Source of the DNA: Lysobacter firmicutimachus
Lineage (GTDB): Bacteria > Pseudomonadota > Gammaproteobacteria > Xanthomonadales > Xanthomonadaceae
Direction: 5' to 3'
DNA length: 64,000 bases
Assembly (NCBI RefSeq): GCF_037027445.1
Contig: NZ_JBANDL010000002.1
Span: 5,154,001-5,218,000 of the forward strand
The notes beneath the pieces are model-generated. The model did no database searches. It was not told the DNA's origin and was given only the letters and a program-made list of their open reading frames with translations. Below, piece after piece: positions 49,192-61,213 of this stretch (the stretch's first letter is position 1; each line of letters opens with the position of its first letter). The position numbers and the translations under genes are program-made.

Positions 49192-50076
49192 TCAGCGCGG
49201 CTTGCGGAAGCGCAGGGTCATGCGGTCGCTTTCGCCGATCGCCTGATACTTGGCGTCGTCGGCCGCGTCGTGGCGGTTCACCGGCGGCAGCGTCCACACG
49301 CCGTTGGGGTGATCCTTGGTGTCGCGCGGGTTGGCGTTGACCTCGCTCTTGGCCTCGAGCTTGAAGCCGGCCGCTTCGGCCAAGGCGATGACCTGGGCCT
49401 GGCCGACGTAGCCGCTCTTGTCGTCGGCCGGCACGTCGCCCTGGGCGCGGTGTTCGACCACGCCCAGCGTGCCGCCCGGCTTCAGCACTTCGAAGAAGCC
49501 CTGGAACATCACTTCGGCCTGGCCGGCGCTGCGCCAGTTGTGCACGTTGCGGAAGGTCAGCACCGCGTCGGCCGACGCGGGCGCGCCGAACGCCGGTTTA
49601 TAGCTGTCGTAGGCGGCGAACACGGCCTTGTCGTACTGCGCCGGGCCGGCGGCGAACTTGGCTTCCAGGTTCTTCTTGGCGTTGGCGTAGTACTTGCGCG
49701 AATCGGCGCTGGATTGGGTGTCCGGGTCGACGATCGCGGCGACGTAGCGGCCGCGTTCGCGCAGATAGGGCGCGAGGATTTCCGAGTACCAGCCGCCGCC
49801 CGGAGTGATCTCGATCACGGTCTGGTCGGGGCGGATGCCGAAGAACTGCAGCGTTTCCAGCGGATGGCGCGCGCCGTCGCGGGCGACGTTCTTCGGGTCG
49901 CGCCAGCTGCCGGCGATGGCGGCCTTCAGCGCGGCGTTGGCGGCCGGTTCGGCGGCGGCCGTCGCCTTGGGGGAGGCGGCGTCGGCCTTGGCCGGCTTCT
50001 GGGCGTGGGCGATCAGGCTCAGGCCGGGCAGCAGCGCGGCCAACAGCCACAGGCGGGCGGGGCGGTTACGTTCCAT
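49192..50076 (-). CDS. SAM-dependent methyltransferase-like protein with a signal peptide
   Basis: A 294-residue protein with a signal peptide ([24 protein letters not shown]) and an Ala/Lys-rich linker. The class I methyltransferase fold follows, with a glycine-rich motif I ([19 protein letters not shown]) and a motif region [13 protein letters not shown]. Export would put it in the periplasm, where SAM is not normally available, so either it has another role or it binds a different ligand. Relatives of this kind exist in other proteobacteria. It lies upstream of rluE on the same strand. Confidence 0.88.
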   Translation of the reverse strand: MERNRPARLWLLAALLPGLSLIAHAQKPAKADAASPKATAAAEPAANAALKAAIAGSWRDPKNVARDGARHPLETLQFFGIRPDQTVIEITPGGGWYSEILAPYLRERGRYVAAIVDPDTQSSADSRKYYANAKKNLEAKFAAGPAQYDKAVFAAYDSYKPAFGAPASADAVLTFRNVHNWRSAGQAEVMFQGFFEVLKPGGTLGVVEHRAQGDVPADDKSGYVGQAQVIALAEAAGFKLEAKSEVNANPRDTKDHPNGVWTLPPVNRHDAADDAKYQAIGESDRMTLRFRKPR

Positions 50077-50210
50077 GCAACGGACTCCGGGGCAACGGGA
50101 AAGGGCGCCAGCCTACCGCAAGCCCTTCGCCGCCGGGTACCGCAGTGCGGCAAACCTGGCGGCAACGCGTCGCCAACGCAGCGCTCGGCGCGGCGAACCC
50201 GAGGCCGCGC

Positions 50211-51188
50211 TCAGCGGCGCTTGCGCGCGGCCTTGGCCGGGGCGATCGCGAGCGTGCCGGGGTCGGCGGCGCCGCGCTGGGCGAGATCGGAATCCATCGC
50301 CGCAACGTAATCGCGCGCCTGCTCGTGCAGCCAACTGCGGAAAGCTTCCAGGCCGGCGTGGTCGACCGAACGCTCCGGATACACCAGGTAATGGCCCCAA
50401 TCGATCTTGAGCCGGCCCTGGCTGAGCGGAATCAGCTGGCCGTTCTGGATCAGCAGGCGGGTGCGCGCCAAGCGGCCCAGGGCCACGCCCAGCCCTTCGA
50501 CCGCGGCGCGGTGCATGGTCTCGGAATCGTCGAAATGGGCGACGAAGCGGTTCGGGCGTTTGCCGCCGTAGCGGTCGAACCAGTCCTGCCAGTAAGTCGA
50601 CAGATCGCCGAGCAGCGGCCAGCGGTGCAGGTCTTCCTGCGCCGGCAGGCCGCCCATGCGTTCGACCAGGGCCGGGCTGGCCACCGGCACCAGGGTTTCG
50701 TCGAACAGGTGCTCGATCACCAAGCCCGGCCAGCGCCCGTAGCCGCCGCGCATGGCCGCGTCGATGCCGGGTTCGCGGTCGAAATCGACCAGGGCCGAGG
50801 TCGAAAACAGATTCAGTTCCAACTGCGGGTGGCGGGCGACGAAGCCGCCCAACCGCGGCACCAGCCAGGACGAGGCCATCGAGGCCATCAGGCTCAGGGT
50901 CAGCACGTCGTTGCGGCGCGGACTGTAAGGGCGCAACGCATGGTCCAGCGCGTCCAGATGCGGCGCCACCACCGACAGCAGCCGGTCGCCGTCCGGGGTC
51001 AACCGCACCCCGCGCGGGCCGCGCTCGAACAGGCGCCGGCCGAGCCGGTCTTCGAGGGTGCGGATCTGATGGCTCAGCGCGCTGACCGTGAGGTTCATGG
51101 TCTCGGCGGCACGGGTCAGGTTGCCGAGCCGGGCGGCGGTGGCGAAGCCCAGCAGGGCGTGCAGCGGGGGGCGGTTCATCTTGAGCAC
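50211..51188 (-). CDS. LysR-family transcriptional regulator
   Basis: A 325-residue regulator of the GcvA type. The N-terminal winged helix reads GFATAARLGNLTRAAETMNL, then TVSALSHQIRTLEDRLGRRL; the C-terminal periplasmic-binding-protein-like domain senses the inducer. Divergent from a 70-residue protein gene at 51312, which is the most likely target, with regulatory sites in the 123-bp gap. The C-terminus has a short Ala/Lys/Arg tail. Confidence 0.93.
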   Translation of the reverse strand: MLKMNRPPLHALLGFATAARLGNLTRAAETMNLTVSALSHQIRTLEDRLGRRLFERGPRGVRLTPDGDRLLSVVAPHLDALDHALRPYSPRRNDVLTLSLMASMASSWLVPRLGGFVARHPQLELNLFSTSALVDFDREPGIDAAMRGGYGRWPGLVIEHLFDETLVPVASPALVERMGGLPAQEDLHRWPLLGDLSTYWQDWFDRYGGKRPNRFVAHFDDSETMHRAAVEGLGVALGRLARTRLLIQNGQLIPLSQGRLKIDWGHYLVYPERSVDHAGLEAFRSWLHEQARDYVAAMDSDLAQRGAADPGTLAIAPAKAARKRR

Positions 51189-51311
51189 CCTTCAAGTCTG
51201 GCTTGCAAACGGCGCGCTTTTTCGCCGCACCGGGCGAGCGTACCTTGCGAATCACTCAATTGGCCAGTGCGCGACGGGGTGTCGCGATGGCCCTGGACCG
51301 GGAGTCCGATC

Positions 51312-51524
51312 ATGAACGTCTACAAGAACCTGATGTTCCTGCATGGCCATTTCGTCGACCCGCGCGATGCCGACGACGAGGCGGTCGTCGCCGAGGCCGC
51401 CGTGGCGGCGCCGGCGGCACGCACGCCGGCCAAGCCGGCCCCGCGCTGGTGGTCGGCGTTCGCCCGCACTCCGGAAAGCGCGCAGCGCGCCGACGGCTGC
51501 GGCGATGCGCATGGGTGTGCGTGA
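51312..51524 (+). CDS. Small protein of unknown function, divergent from the LysR regulator
   Basis: A 70-residue protein. It begins MNVYKNLMFLHGHFVDPRDA, continues with an Ala-rich stretch and ends with a cysteine-containing tail (CGDAHGCA). A good Shine-Dalgarno (GGGAG) and the divergent pairing with lysR support a real gene. No family recognised. The open frame begins far upstream, antisense to lysR, but the internal ATG is preferred. Confidence 0.7.
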   Translation: MNVYKNLMFLHGHFVDPRDADDEAVVAEAAVAAPAARTPAKPAPRWWSAFARTPESAQRADGCGDAHGCA

Positions 51525-51545
51525 GGCGGTTCGAGGAGCGAGCGC

Positions 51546-51581
51546 GATTCCCTTCTCTATCCCCATTTCAGAAGGGGAATC
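51546..51581. repeat. Imperfect hairpin after the small gene
   Basis: GATTCCCTTCT (51546-51556) pairs with AGAAGGGGAATC (51570-51581) with one extra G. There is no U tract, so it is not a classical terminator; it could protect the transcript end. Confidence 0.4.
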
Positions 51582-51773
51582 GGCGAAAGCTTGCGCGATC
51601 GCGACGGCTGCGCTTGCCGCTCTCCTGCGCTTGGTTCGCAACGTCCTGGGGCGCGATCGGGCGAGCCGGCTCGCGCCCTTTGCAAAGCGGGCCGGTGCCC
51701 GGCATAGGCACGCCGTCGCACCGTCGCAAGCAGCGCGGGGATCGGCCCGCCGTCGCTCACGCCGCCTACAGGC

Positions 51774-53501
51774 TTACGGCAGCCGCCGCTCCGAGGGATA
51801 CGGCGCGATGTCGTTGTGGCGGCCCTGCACCAGCCCCTCCTGCACCTGCTGCCACCACTCGACCCGGAAGATGTCGGCGTGCGCATGCATCAGCGCGCCG
51901 AGCAAGGGCGGCGACAGGCCGAGGAAGCGCGGGAACTGGGCCGGGAACACATCGTGCCCGGCGGCGTAGAACCAGGCGCCGGCCTCCATTTCTTCTTCGT
52001 GGTTGCGTGGCTGCGGCACATGCCGGAACCGGCAGTCGGTGACCAGGCACAGCTCGTCGTAGTCGTAGAACACCGCCCGGCCGTGGCGCGACACGCCGAA
52101 ATTCTTCAGCAGCAGGTCGCCGGGGAAGATATTGCTCAGCGCCAGGTCGCGGATCGCCTGGCCGTAGTCGATCACCGCCGCGCGCGCGGCCTCCGGGGTC
52201 TGTTCGCGCACGTATAGGTTGAGCGGGCGCAGCCGGCGTTCGACGTAGCACAGGTGCAGCACCAGGTCGTCGCCGTCCAGGCTGATGCTGCTGGCGCAGG
52301 TGCTGAGCAGTTCGTCGAGCAGGTCGGGGGCGAAGCGCGCGCGCGGGAAGCGCAGGAACCGGAACGGCTGCGCGTCGACCAGGCGGCCGACGCGGTCGTG
52401 CTTGAACACCAGCGCGTACTTGGCCTCGACCTCCTCGCGCGCGACCTCCTTCGGGTAGGCGAAGCGATCGCGGATCAGCTTGAACACCAGCGGATAGCTG
52501 GGCAGGGTGAACACCGCCATGACCATGCCGCGCTCGCCCTCGGCGCGGATCAGGCGCTCGCCGGACTGGCTGGCGAACTGGCGGAAGAAGGTGCGGTAGC
52601 GCTCGGTCTTGCCCTGCTTGGCCCGGCCGAGCACGGTGTACAGCTCGTCGATGGGCTTACCCGGCAACAGGGTGCGCAGGAACACCACCGCGTCGCCGAC
52701 CGTGCCCAGGTCGGCATGGAAATAACTGCGCGAGTAGCTGAACAACTGCACCACTTCGCTGCGCAGGGTCAGCACCGCATCGACCCGCAGCGCGCCGCCG
52801 TCGTTGACCAGGGCGATCACGCAGGGCGAGAACGCGCGCTCGCCGAACACGCGCCCGACCAGATACGCGCGCCGCTCGCGGTAGAACACCGTGTCCAGCA
52901 GCTCGACCGCGCGCACCGGGTGCGGTCCCCAGTGCTGCAGGTCCTCCTGCAGCCGCACCGCGATCCCGGCCGCGCAACGGGTGCGGTGCGCGTACGGCAC
53001 CGCGAACGGGTAGTCGCCGAGCACGCGCACGAAGGTGTCGATCAGGCGTTCTTCGGACACCGCATAGCTGTGGCGCGCCACCGGATGGGTGATGGCGTCG
53101 GTCGGCTCGATGTCGAGGGCGACGAATTCGATCGCCGCATCCACGCCGCGGGTCTTGAAGAAGCGCCGGGTGAGGGTATTGAAGAAAGTCTTGTACAGCT
53201 CGCCGTCGAGCAGCGGCGCGACCGCTTCGGCGTAGGCGGCATGCACCGCCGACCACAGCGCGCGATCGCGGTCGCGTTCGCCCAGGCGCGCTTCCAGCGC
53301 GTCGCTGGCTTCGGCAATGCAGCGGTCGTACAGCTCGATGCGCTCGAGCGCGTCGTCGCGTGCGCCGCTCCAGTCGCAGCGCTCGAACCGGTCCTTGGCG
53401 CGACGGGTGATCGCGGCGAAGCGGGCGTGGTAGTCGGCGAAGGCGTCGCGGATCTGGCCGGCGACGGCTGCGGCTTCGGCGGCGTGGGCGGGAGAGGCCA
53501 T
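51774..53501 (-). CDS. aceK: Isocitrate dehydrogenase kinase/phosphatase
   Basis: A 575-residue bifunctional enzyme that phosphorylates and dephosphorylates isocitrate dehydrogenase, controlling flux into the glyoxylate bypass. Family matches include [40 protein letters not shown] (the ATP-binding region), [12 protein letters not shown], and the C-terminal [20 protein letters not shown] and [20 protein letters not shown]. The length is that of E. coli AceK (578). Unlike enterobacteria, it is not in an operon with aceBA. Its substrate gene icd lies about 4.3 kb away on the same strand. Confidence 0.97.
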   Translation of the reverse strand: MASPAHAAEAAAVAGQIRDAFADYHARFAAITRRAKDRFERCDWSGARDDALERIELYDRCIAEASDALEARLGERDRDRALWSAVHAAYAEAVAPLLDGELYKTFFNTLTRRFFKTRGVDAAIEFVALDIEPTDAITHPVARHSYAVSEERLIDTFVRVLGDYPFAVPYAHRTRCAAGIAVRLQEDLQHWGPHPVRAVELLDTVFYRERRAYLVGRVFGERAFSPCVIALVNDGGALRVDAVLTLRSEVVQLFSYSRSYFHADLGTVGDAVVFLRTLLPGKPIDELYTVLGRAKQGKTERYRTFFRQFASQSGERLIRAEGERGMVMAVFTLPSYPLVFKLIRDRFAYPKEVAREEVEAKYALVFKHDRVGRLVDAQPFRFLRFPRARFAPDLLDELLSTCASSISLDGDDLVLHLCYVERRLRPLNLYVREQTPEAARAAVIDYGQAIRDLALSNIFPGDLLLKNFGVSRHGRAVFYDYDELCLVTDCRFRHVPQPRNHEEEMEAGAWFYAAGHDVFPAQFPRFLGLSPPLLGALMHAHADIFRVEWWQQVQEGLVQGRHNDIAPYPSERRLP

Positions 53502-53587
53502 GCCGGCAGTGTAAGACGACGGCGCGGCGGCTGTGGCATGCTCGCCGCCGCCGTTATTCCTTTCCGATGAAACTTTCAGGTGACCGC

Positions 53588-54049
53588 ATGACGCTCAGGA
53601 CATGGATGCCCATCGCCGCTTTGCTGGCCGCAACTCTCCTGCCGCGCGCCGCCAGCGCCGGCGACGAGACCACGGTCGCGCAGTACACCGGCCGGGTGGG
53701 CGAGCGCGCGGTGACGATGTACCTCAAGGACGAGCCGGCCCCATGCGGCGGCGTCGCCCGCATCGTTACCGCCATCTACCGCTACGACCACGTGTCGAAA
53801 TGGTTGTTGTTGCGCGCCAACAGCGACGACCAGGGCCACCTGGCCCTGGTCGAGTCCGGCCTTGAGGCCGGGGTCAGCGGCGCGCTGATGCTGGTGCGCG
53901 ACGGCACGGTCCTGAAGGGCAAGTGGATCAGCCCCGACGGCGAACGGCTGCTGCCGGCGCGGTTCGATCGGGCCCCGACCTCGGCCAAGAAGCGCGCGGA
54001 GATCGAGGACACGCTGGAAAAGATGCACTACGAGAACGACGATTGCTGA
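53588..54049 (+). CDS. Secreted protein of unknown function
   Basis: A 153-residue protein with a signal peptide ([21 protein letters not shown]). The mature domain is short and beta-rich ([27 protein letters not shown]-like strands) with two cysteines (APCGGVAR; the C-terminal NDDC). A Shine-Dalgarno (CAGGTGA) favours ATG 53588 over an in-frame ATG seven codons upstream. It ends immediately before the second composite repeat. Confidence 0.75.
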   Translation: MTLRTWMPIAALLAATLLPRAASAGDETTVAQYTGRVGERAVTMYLKDEPAPCGGVARIVTAIYRYDHVSKWLLLRANSDDQGHLALVESGLEAGVSGALMLVRDGTVLKGKWISPDGERLLPARFDRAPTSAKKRAEIEDTLEKMHYENDDC

Positions 54050-54064
54050 CGCTCTGCGTTAGCC

Positions 54065-54440
<376 letters not shown>

Positions 54441-54461
54441 CGGCGCGAGACCGCAGCAACG

Positions 54462-54800
54462 CGGTCGCGGCTTACGCCGCTCCTACAGGGGCGTAGGACA
54501 AAGACGCGGCGAACGGGCGAGATGGCGGTCGCGGCTTACGCCGCTCCTACAGGGGACGCGGGACAAAGACGCGGCGAACGGGCGAGATGGTGGTCGCGGC
54601 TTACGCCGCTCCTACAGTGATGCAAGACGAAGGCGCGGCGAGATCGGGGCGATGGTTTCGGGCTTCGATCGATGGCGGAGGCGTTGATTCCTCTGCGCGT
54701 CCCTTGGTCGCGGCTCACGCCGCTCCTACAAAGGCGCAGGACAAAGACGCGGCGAGATTGAAGGATGGCCGTCGCGGCTCGTGCCGCTCCTATCCCTGCG
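54462..54800. repeat. REP array attached to copy 2
   Basis: REP-like units (GGTCGCGGCTTACGCCGCTC type) begin at about 54463, 54527 and 54592, with 64-65-bp spacing and nearly identical spacers (ACAAAGACGCGGCGAACGGG). Two further, more divergent units lie at about 54707 and 54773. It mirrors the array at 21832-21986 in inverted orientation. Confidence 0.85.
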
Positions 54801-54809
54801 CAGGGTGGG

Positions 54810-55301
54810 TCATCGCTCCGGCGCTTGGCGGAGGGCGTCGACGTCGGCGTCCGCCGGCGCCGGTTTCGCGGCCCCGCCGCGTAGCTCCAACGCCACCGCG
54901 ACCGCCACGCAAGCCGTGATCCACGGCCACTGCGGCAGGAAGAAGCCGAAGGTGGGTTCCAACAGGCCCCAGGTGTTTCCGTAGAAGCGCGCGTAATCGG
55001 TGAGATTGGCGTGCAGCGCCAGCAGCAGGGACGCGGCCGAGATCGCCGCGAACGCAAAACGATCGTGGCGGCGCGGGCCGCGCCGGCGCTGGCGCCAAAG
55101 CAACAACAGCGACCCCGGCAGCAGCGTCGTCGCCATCAGCGCCAGGCTCAGCAGGGCCAGCTCGCCGAGGAACACCTCCGGCGTCAGGATCCGCATCCAG
55201 GCCGCGTCGAGCTCGTCGACCACGTCCAGCCACAGTGCGTTTGCCGGGACCACGACGCTGGCGGCCAAGTACCACAGGCAGCGCAACAACAGGCGGCTCA
55301 T
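54810..55301 (-). CDS. Small membrane protein of unknown function
   Basis: A 163-residue protein with about four membrane segments (LLRCLWYLAASVVVPANALW; LGELALLSLALMATTLLPGS; FAFAAISAASLLLALHANL; WITACVAVAVALEL) and a charged tail. No family recognised. Its start overlaps the stop of the upstream gene by 4 bp, so the two are co-translated. Confidence 0.75.
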   Translation of the reverse strand: MSRLLLRCLWYLAASVVVPANALWLDVVDELDAAWMRILTPEVFLGELALLSLALMATTLLPGSLLLLWRQRRRGPRRHDRFAFAAISAASLLLALHANLTDYARFYGNTWGLLEPTFGFFLPQWPWITACVAVAVALELRGGAAKPAPADADVDALRQAPER

Positions 55302-55690
55302 GCCCGATGCCCCAACAGCGTGCGCAAGGCGTCGCCAGCGTAGAAGCGGGTGGCGCTCAGCGCCGGCACCTGCGGCGCGATGGTCGGGTCGAAGCGCAAT
55401 TCGGGCCCGTAGACCAGACCGTCGACGCCGCCGAGCCGGGCCAGGCGCTTGAGCACGAACAGGCGATAGCCGCGACCGAGATAGGACAGGCTGCCGCCGT
55501 CGCTGAGCATCGGCGCGTCCGTCTCCAGCGCAGCGTGGCGCGGCGCGCGGCCGGCCAGCGCATCGAGGTAGTCCTCGCCGGCTTCACCCAGGCAGCGTCG
55601 CAGCTCGGGCGCCAGAAGATTCGGGTCCAGTCCGGCGTAGGGGCCGTCGGCGGCGAAGGCGGCGGGACGGTCGGGCGGGGCGGCGGTCAT
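55298..55690 (-). CDS. Small protein of unknown function, coupled to a membrane protein
   Basis: A 130-residue soluble protein from ATG 55690 (MTAAPPDRPAAFAADGPYAG). It contains APELRRCLGEAGEDYLDALA and VYGPELRFDPTIAPQVPALS. No motif recognised. The 4-bp overlap with the downstream membrane-protein gene suggests a functional pair. The open frame continues upstream, but that part looks non-coding and overlaps the region before the divergent metallopeptidase gene. Confidence 0.65.
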   Translation of the reverse strand: MTAAPPDRPAAFAADGPYAGLDPNLLAPELRRCLGEAGEDYLDALAGRAPRHAALETDAPMLSDGGSLSYLGRGYRLFVLKRLARLGGVDGLVYGPELRFDPTIAPQVPALSATRFYAGDALRTLLGHRA

Positions 55691-55935
55691 GGCATCCGGT
55701 CCAGGACGTTCGGCGGCCGGCGCGGACGGCCTCGGGGTTGCCGCGCAACTGTCAGAAATTCGATGCCATCCTCGGAACGAACGGAGTACCATCCGCCCGA
55801 CGGTGCATGGACGCTGCTGGCGCCGATTGGAACGGCCGGCCTTCCGGTCGGAGGCAATCCAGTCGTCGACCGCGTCTTGTGCGCTCGGAACCGGGATCGT
55901 CGTGTCCCGCAACGCAGCAGACAAGAGCCACAGAC

Positions 55936-56961
55936 ATGGTACAGAAAATCATCATCGGCATTCTGGCGACGGCCCTGATCGCAGTCTGCTCGATTTGGGG
56001 CTACACCGAATGGCAGAAGCGTCAGGTCGCCGCGCCCGTGGCGGCGGTCGTGCCCGCGCCGGTCAAGCCGCCGGAACCGGTGAAGGCCGAAACCGAACTG
56101 GCGCCGACCGTGGCCGAAGTGCCGGCGGCGGAGAAGGCCGACGGCACCCACTTCACCTACCAGTACGTCTCGCCGCGCAACCCCGAGCTGTTGGCCATGT
56201 ACAACATGGCGCGCGAGATCGACGTGCTCAAGCAATTGCCGGAGATCAAACAGCTCGACGGTTGGCTGACCCTGCCGCGGCCGATCAATTTCATCGCCGC
56301 CGAATGCGGCACGACCAACGCCTTCTACGCCAAGGACAAGGGCGACATCGTGCTGTGCTACGAGATGCTCGAGCTGCTGGTGCGCCAGGGCGGGGCGATG
56401 GCCCAGGCCAGCGGCGGCGGCACCCGCGATCAGCTCGAATACCTGATGGCGAACCTGCGTTTCCTGATGTTGCACGAGACCGGCCATGCCCTGGTGGACA
56501 TGCTCGACTTGCCCTCCACCGGGCGCGAAGAGGACGCGGTCGACCAGCTCGCCACCACCCTGATGCTGTCGCTGGTCAGCGCCGACGAGTCGCAGGGCGA
56601 TATCGCGCAGAAGCTGCAGTTGGCGTCGAACTTCTTCCTGATGACCGACGACGGCAACCACGACATGGCGACCTACGCCGACGAGCACTCGGTCGGCGCA
56701 CAGCGTTTCTTCAATCTGCAGTGCATGATCTACGGCAACAACCCCGGCAAGTACCTGCGCATCGTCACCAGCGGCCGCCTGCCGGAGGCGCGCGCGCTGC
56801 GCTGCGAAGAGGAAAGCAAGCAGATCACCCGCAACTGGATGCGCCTGATCGAGCCGAACATCGCGCCCAAGCACCGCATGACCCGCGAAGAGGAAGCGGC
56901 CAAGATCGCCGAGATCCAGCAGAAGCAGGTCGAGAACAGTCAGGCGCCGTACATGCGCTGA
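55936..56961 (+). CDS. DUF4344-type putative metallopeptidase, membrane-anchored
   Basis: A 341-residue protein with one N-terminal span (KIIIGILATALIAVCSIWGY) and a Pro/Ala/Glu linker. The catalytic-type domain follows, with a zinc motif HETGH (180-184) in LMLHETGHALVDM and downstream acidic residues (GREEDAVDQLA). This matches the DUF4344 family of predicted metallopeptidases. Conserved cysteines (AAECGTT, VLCYEM, LQCMIY, LRCEEES) suggest an exported, disulphide-containing domain. Substrate unknown. Confidence 0.88.
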   Translation: MVQKIIIGILATALIAVCSIWGYTEWQKRQVAAPVAAVVPAPVKPPEPVKAETELAPTVAEVPAAEKADGTHFTYQYVSPRNPELLAMYNMAREIDVLKQLPEIKQLDGWLTLPRPINFIAAECGTTNAFYAKDKGDIVLCYEMLELLVRQGGAMAQASGGGTRDQLEYLMANLRFLMLHETGHALVDMLDLPSTGREEDAVDQLATTLMLSLVSADESQGDIAQKLQLASNFFLMTDDGNHDMATYADEHSVGAQRFFNLQCMIYGNNPGKYLRIVTSGRLPEARALRCEEESKQITRNWMRLIEPNIAPKHRMTREEEAAKIAEIQQKQVENSQAPYMR

Positions 56962-56993
56962 GCGCGAACGGGCGCCGGTATCGCACGGCCTGT

Positions 56994-57141
56994 GTAGGAG
57001 CGGCGCAAGCCGCGACCGAACGAAGCGATGAACAACGCGTCGCGTCCGAGGCCCGGTCGCTCAAGGCACGTAGGTCAGGGCTTCGGTTGCCTCGCTTGCG
57101 TACATTGCTTCGTTTGGTCGCGGCTCACGCCGCTTCTGCAG
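56994..57141. repeat. Inverted pair of REP-like palindromes
   Basis: GTAGGAGCGGCGCAAGCCGC begins at 56994; the inverted copy GGTCGCGGCTCACGCCGCTT begins at 57116. They lie between the convergent metallopeptidase and lipoprotein genes, like the pair at 20.45-20.6 kb. Confidence 0.8.
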
Positions 57142-57155
57142 GAGCAGGCGGCGAC

Positions 57156-57638
57156 TCAGGGCTCGTGCCCGTCGGGCATCAGCAGCACCAGCGGCTCGCA
57201 GGCTGCGGCGTCGCAGCCCCATTCGCGCACCGTGTCGCCGTCGCGCCAGGTCGCGGTCGCGGCGGCGTTGATAGAGAACGACCACTCGCGACCGTCGGCG
57301 CGCAGGCGGCCGCCGATCGTGCAGGGCAGCCAGTAGAAGTCGTGGCGGCCGCCCTCGCGCAGCTCGCGGCTGACGGCGAAGAACGCGGCGATCTGGCCTT
57401 CGCTCAGTCGCCAGGCGCGGCAGGCCGGCCGCAGCGCGGCGTCGCGGCCCGCGGGGTCGTCGAACACGGCCGCTTCCACCTGCAACACGTCGATAACGCC
57501 GCGGCCGGTCGCGGGCGGCGGCGCATGCGCGCAGGCCGCCGCCAGCACTGGCAGCGCGGCAGCGGCGGCGATTCCTCGCCATGCCGGCGTAGCCGATCGG
57601 ATGAATCCGAGCGCGGTGCGCTGAAATCGCGTGCTCAT
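57156..57638 (-). CDS. Lipoprotein of unknown function
   Basis: A 160-residue protein with an N-terminal hydrophobic stretch ending in a lipobox (VLAAAC; lipidated Cys about 36). The mature part has FYWLPCTIGGRLRADGREWS and WGCDAAACEP, with four cysteines. No family recognised. It lies downstream of icd's terminator on the same strand. Confidence 0.75.
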   Translation of the reverse strand: MSTRFQRTALGFIRSATPAWRGIAAAAALPVLAAACAHAPPPATGRGVIDVLQVEAAVFDDPAGRDAALRPACRAWRLSEGQIAAFFAVSRELREGGRHDFYWLPCTIGGRLRADGREWSFSINAAATATWRDGDTVREWGCDAAACEPLVLLMPDGHEP

Positions 57639-57718
57639 CGGCGGTCCTCGGTCTCGGTGCCGGCGGATGCGCCGGCACTGGCCTGCATGGTAGCGGCCGC
57701 GAGCGGCGGACGCGCGCA

Positions 57719-57749
57719 AAAAAGACACGGGGCGCCGAAGCGCCCCGTG
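57719..57749 (-). terminator. Terminator of icd
   Basis: 10-bp stem CACGGGGCGC / GCGCCCCGTG (57726-57735 with 57740-57749), CGAA loop on the plus strand, followed on the minus strand by TCTTTTTT. Confidence 0.9.
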
Positions 57750-57776
57750 CCGGTATCGCGGTGCGCGTCGCGCGCC

Positions 57777-59105
<1,329 letters not shown>

Positions 59106-59416
59106 TACGATCTCCAGTGGGGCCGCCGTGCGCGTGCGCATGGACGGTGCAGGGTGCCTGCGGGTCGTGGTGGCGAGCCGACCCGGCCCGCCATTGTCGC
59201 GGTTCGGGCCGGACGAGGCAAAGCGCACGGCTGTGCGCGAGCCGGCCGCGCCGCGGAACGCCCCGTTGCGCCCGCAGGCGCTTGCCGTTGATCGGGCGGC
59301 CGGCGCCGGACGCCGGATCGCGGTTCCGCGCTCGTCGCTTTGATGGATACTCGTGGCCGCGCCCTCGCAGCCGGTTCCGGGCCGTGCGAGCGGACAGCGA
59401 CAGGAGGTCTGCCGAT

Positions 59417-59650
59417 ATGCAGCTGCTGCAATATCCCGACGGCCAGCGCATCCAGCCCGGCGATCGCGTGCGCATCGCCGACCGCTACCGCGGCACGGTC
59501 GTGGCCTGCATCGATACCGGCCGCTATCTGGACGGCTACGAGCAGTGGCTGTATCTCGGCGAGGGCATCATGGTCGACACCGATTTCGGCGGCCTGGTCC
59601 ACTACCTCGACGCCGACGAACTGCAACTGCTGCGGCGTACCGCGCACTGA
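59417..59650 (+). CDS. Small protein of unknown function
   Basis: A 77-residue protein: [20 protein letters not shown], then [20 protein letters not shown] and a Tyr/Leu/Asp-rich end. The pattern (GDRVRI…GTVV…) suggests a small SH3-like beta barrel. A strong Shine-Dalgarno (CAGGAGG) supports the start. Divergent from icd. No function known. Confidence 0.75.
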   Translation: MQLLQYPDGQRIQPGDRVRIADRYRGTVVACIDTGRYLDGYEQWLYLGEGIMVDTDFGGLVHYLDADELQLLRRTAH

Positions 59651-59738
59651 GTTTCGACGAGCTCCGTCCACCCGCATGCACGGGTGCGGCGGTGGCGTGC
59701 GTTGGCGCCGCTGCGGCCGGCCGCGATTCGGCGGCAGC

Positions 59739-60107
59739 TCAGGCAGCGCCCGCACCGGCGGGCCAATCCGCCGGCGTCAGCGGCGCCAGGCCATGGGCGA
59801 CCCGTGCCTTGTCGCATTGCGGACTCGGCGCGCCCTGTTCCCAGGCCGGCTGCAACGCATGGCAGGGCGAAGGCCGCAGCGCATAGATCCCGCAATGCGC
59901 GTCGCGGCCGATCTGGCCGCGCAATTGCTCGCAACGTACCGCCGTTCCGCCGTAGGTGCCGCGCATGACCACCCGGTGCGGATCCAGGGGCTCGGTCAGG
60001 CCCTGCGGCGTCAGCCCGCCCGCGCAGGCGTCGGTCTCGCTCCAGTGGAAGGCGACGCGGAAAAAGGCGCAGCAGGCGCCGCAGCGCAGGCACGGATGGG
60101 AGGACAT
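59739..60107 (-). CDS. YkgJ-family cysteine-cluster protein
   Basis: A 122-residue protein with the CxxCGxCC-type cluster CLRCGACCAFF at the start and CGIYALRPSPCHAL later; together they match the YkgJ/UPF0153 family, thought to bind an iron-sulphur cluster or zinc. Function not established. The larger open frame upstream is unrelated. Confidence 0.88.
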   Translation of the reverse strand: MSSHPCLRCGACCAFFRVAFHWSETDACAGGLTPQGLTEPLDPHRVVMRGTYGGTAVRCEQLRGQIGRDAHCGIYALRPSPCHALQPAWEQGAPSPQCDKARVAHGLAPLTPADWPAGAGAA

Positions 60108-60434
60108 ACGCCGATCGGCGGCCGGGAGGGGAGCGGTATTGTCCGGCAAGGCCGGGGTGCGAAGAAGAGCCGCAGCGAATCCCTGGCCCGTCCGGCCAAC
60201 AGGCAGGGCCTGCGGGCGTTCGATCGCGCGCGAACCTGCGGCCCGCAAGCGCATGCTCTCGCTTCTTGAAAGCAGGAACAGCCAAACACCGGGCACGAAG
60301 TCCGACGCGGCCGGCGGCATGGGGGATCGGCTTTCGGCGCGCTGGAGCGGAGCCAGAGCGAATCCCTGCCCCTTTTTAGGCGCAACCACTGAACCACGAC
60401 GGACGGGAAGCGTCCGTCGTCGGGACGGCGATCC
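60108..60434. other. Gene-free interval
   Basis: About 327 bp between the YkgJ-like and YecA-like genes, both leftward. Two similar short strings (GCGAATCCCTGGCC near 60174 and GCGAATCCCTGCCC near 60358) suggest remnants of a small repeat. Promoter of the YkgJ-like gene is expected here; none is obvious. Confidence 0.4.
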
Positions 60435-61142
<708 letters not shown>

Positions 61143-61213
61143 GATCGGGTTCTGCGGACGAGAGGGGACGCGCATGGTAGTCGCTGCGGCGTGTTCGCGC
61201 CGAAAATGGCGCC

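Noticed and set aside
52254-53570. Plus-strand open frame (438 codons) opposite aceK
   Set aside because: aceK matches its family along its full length; the antisense frame has no domain.
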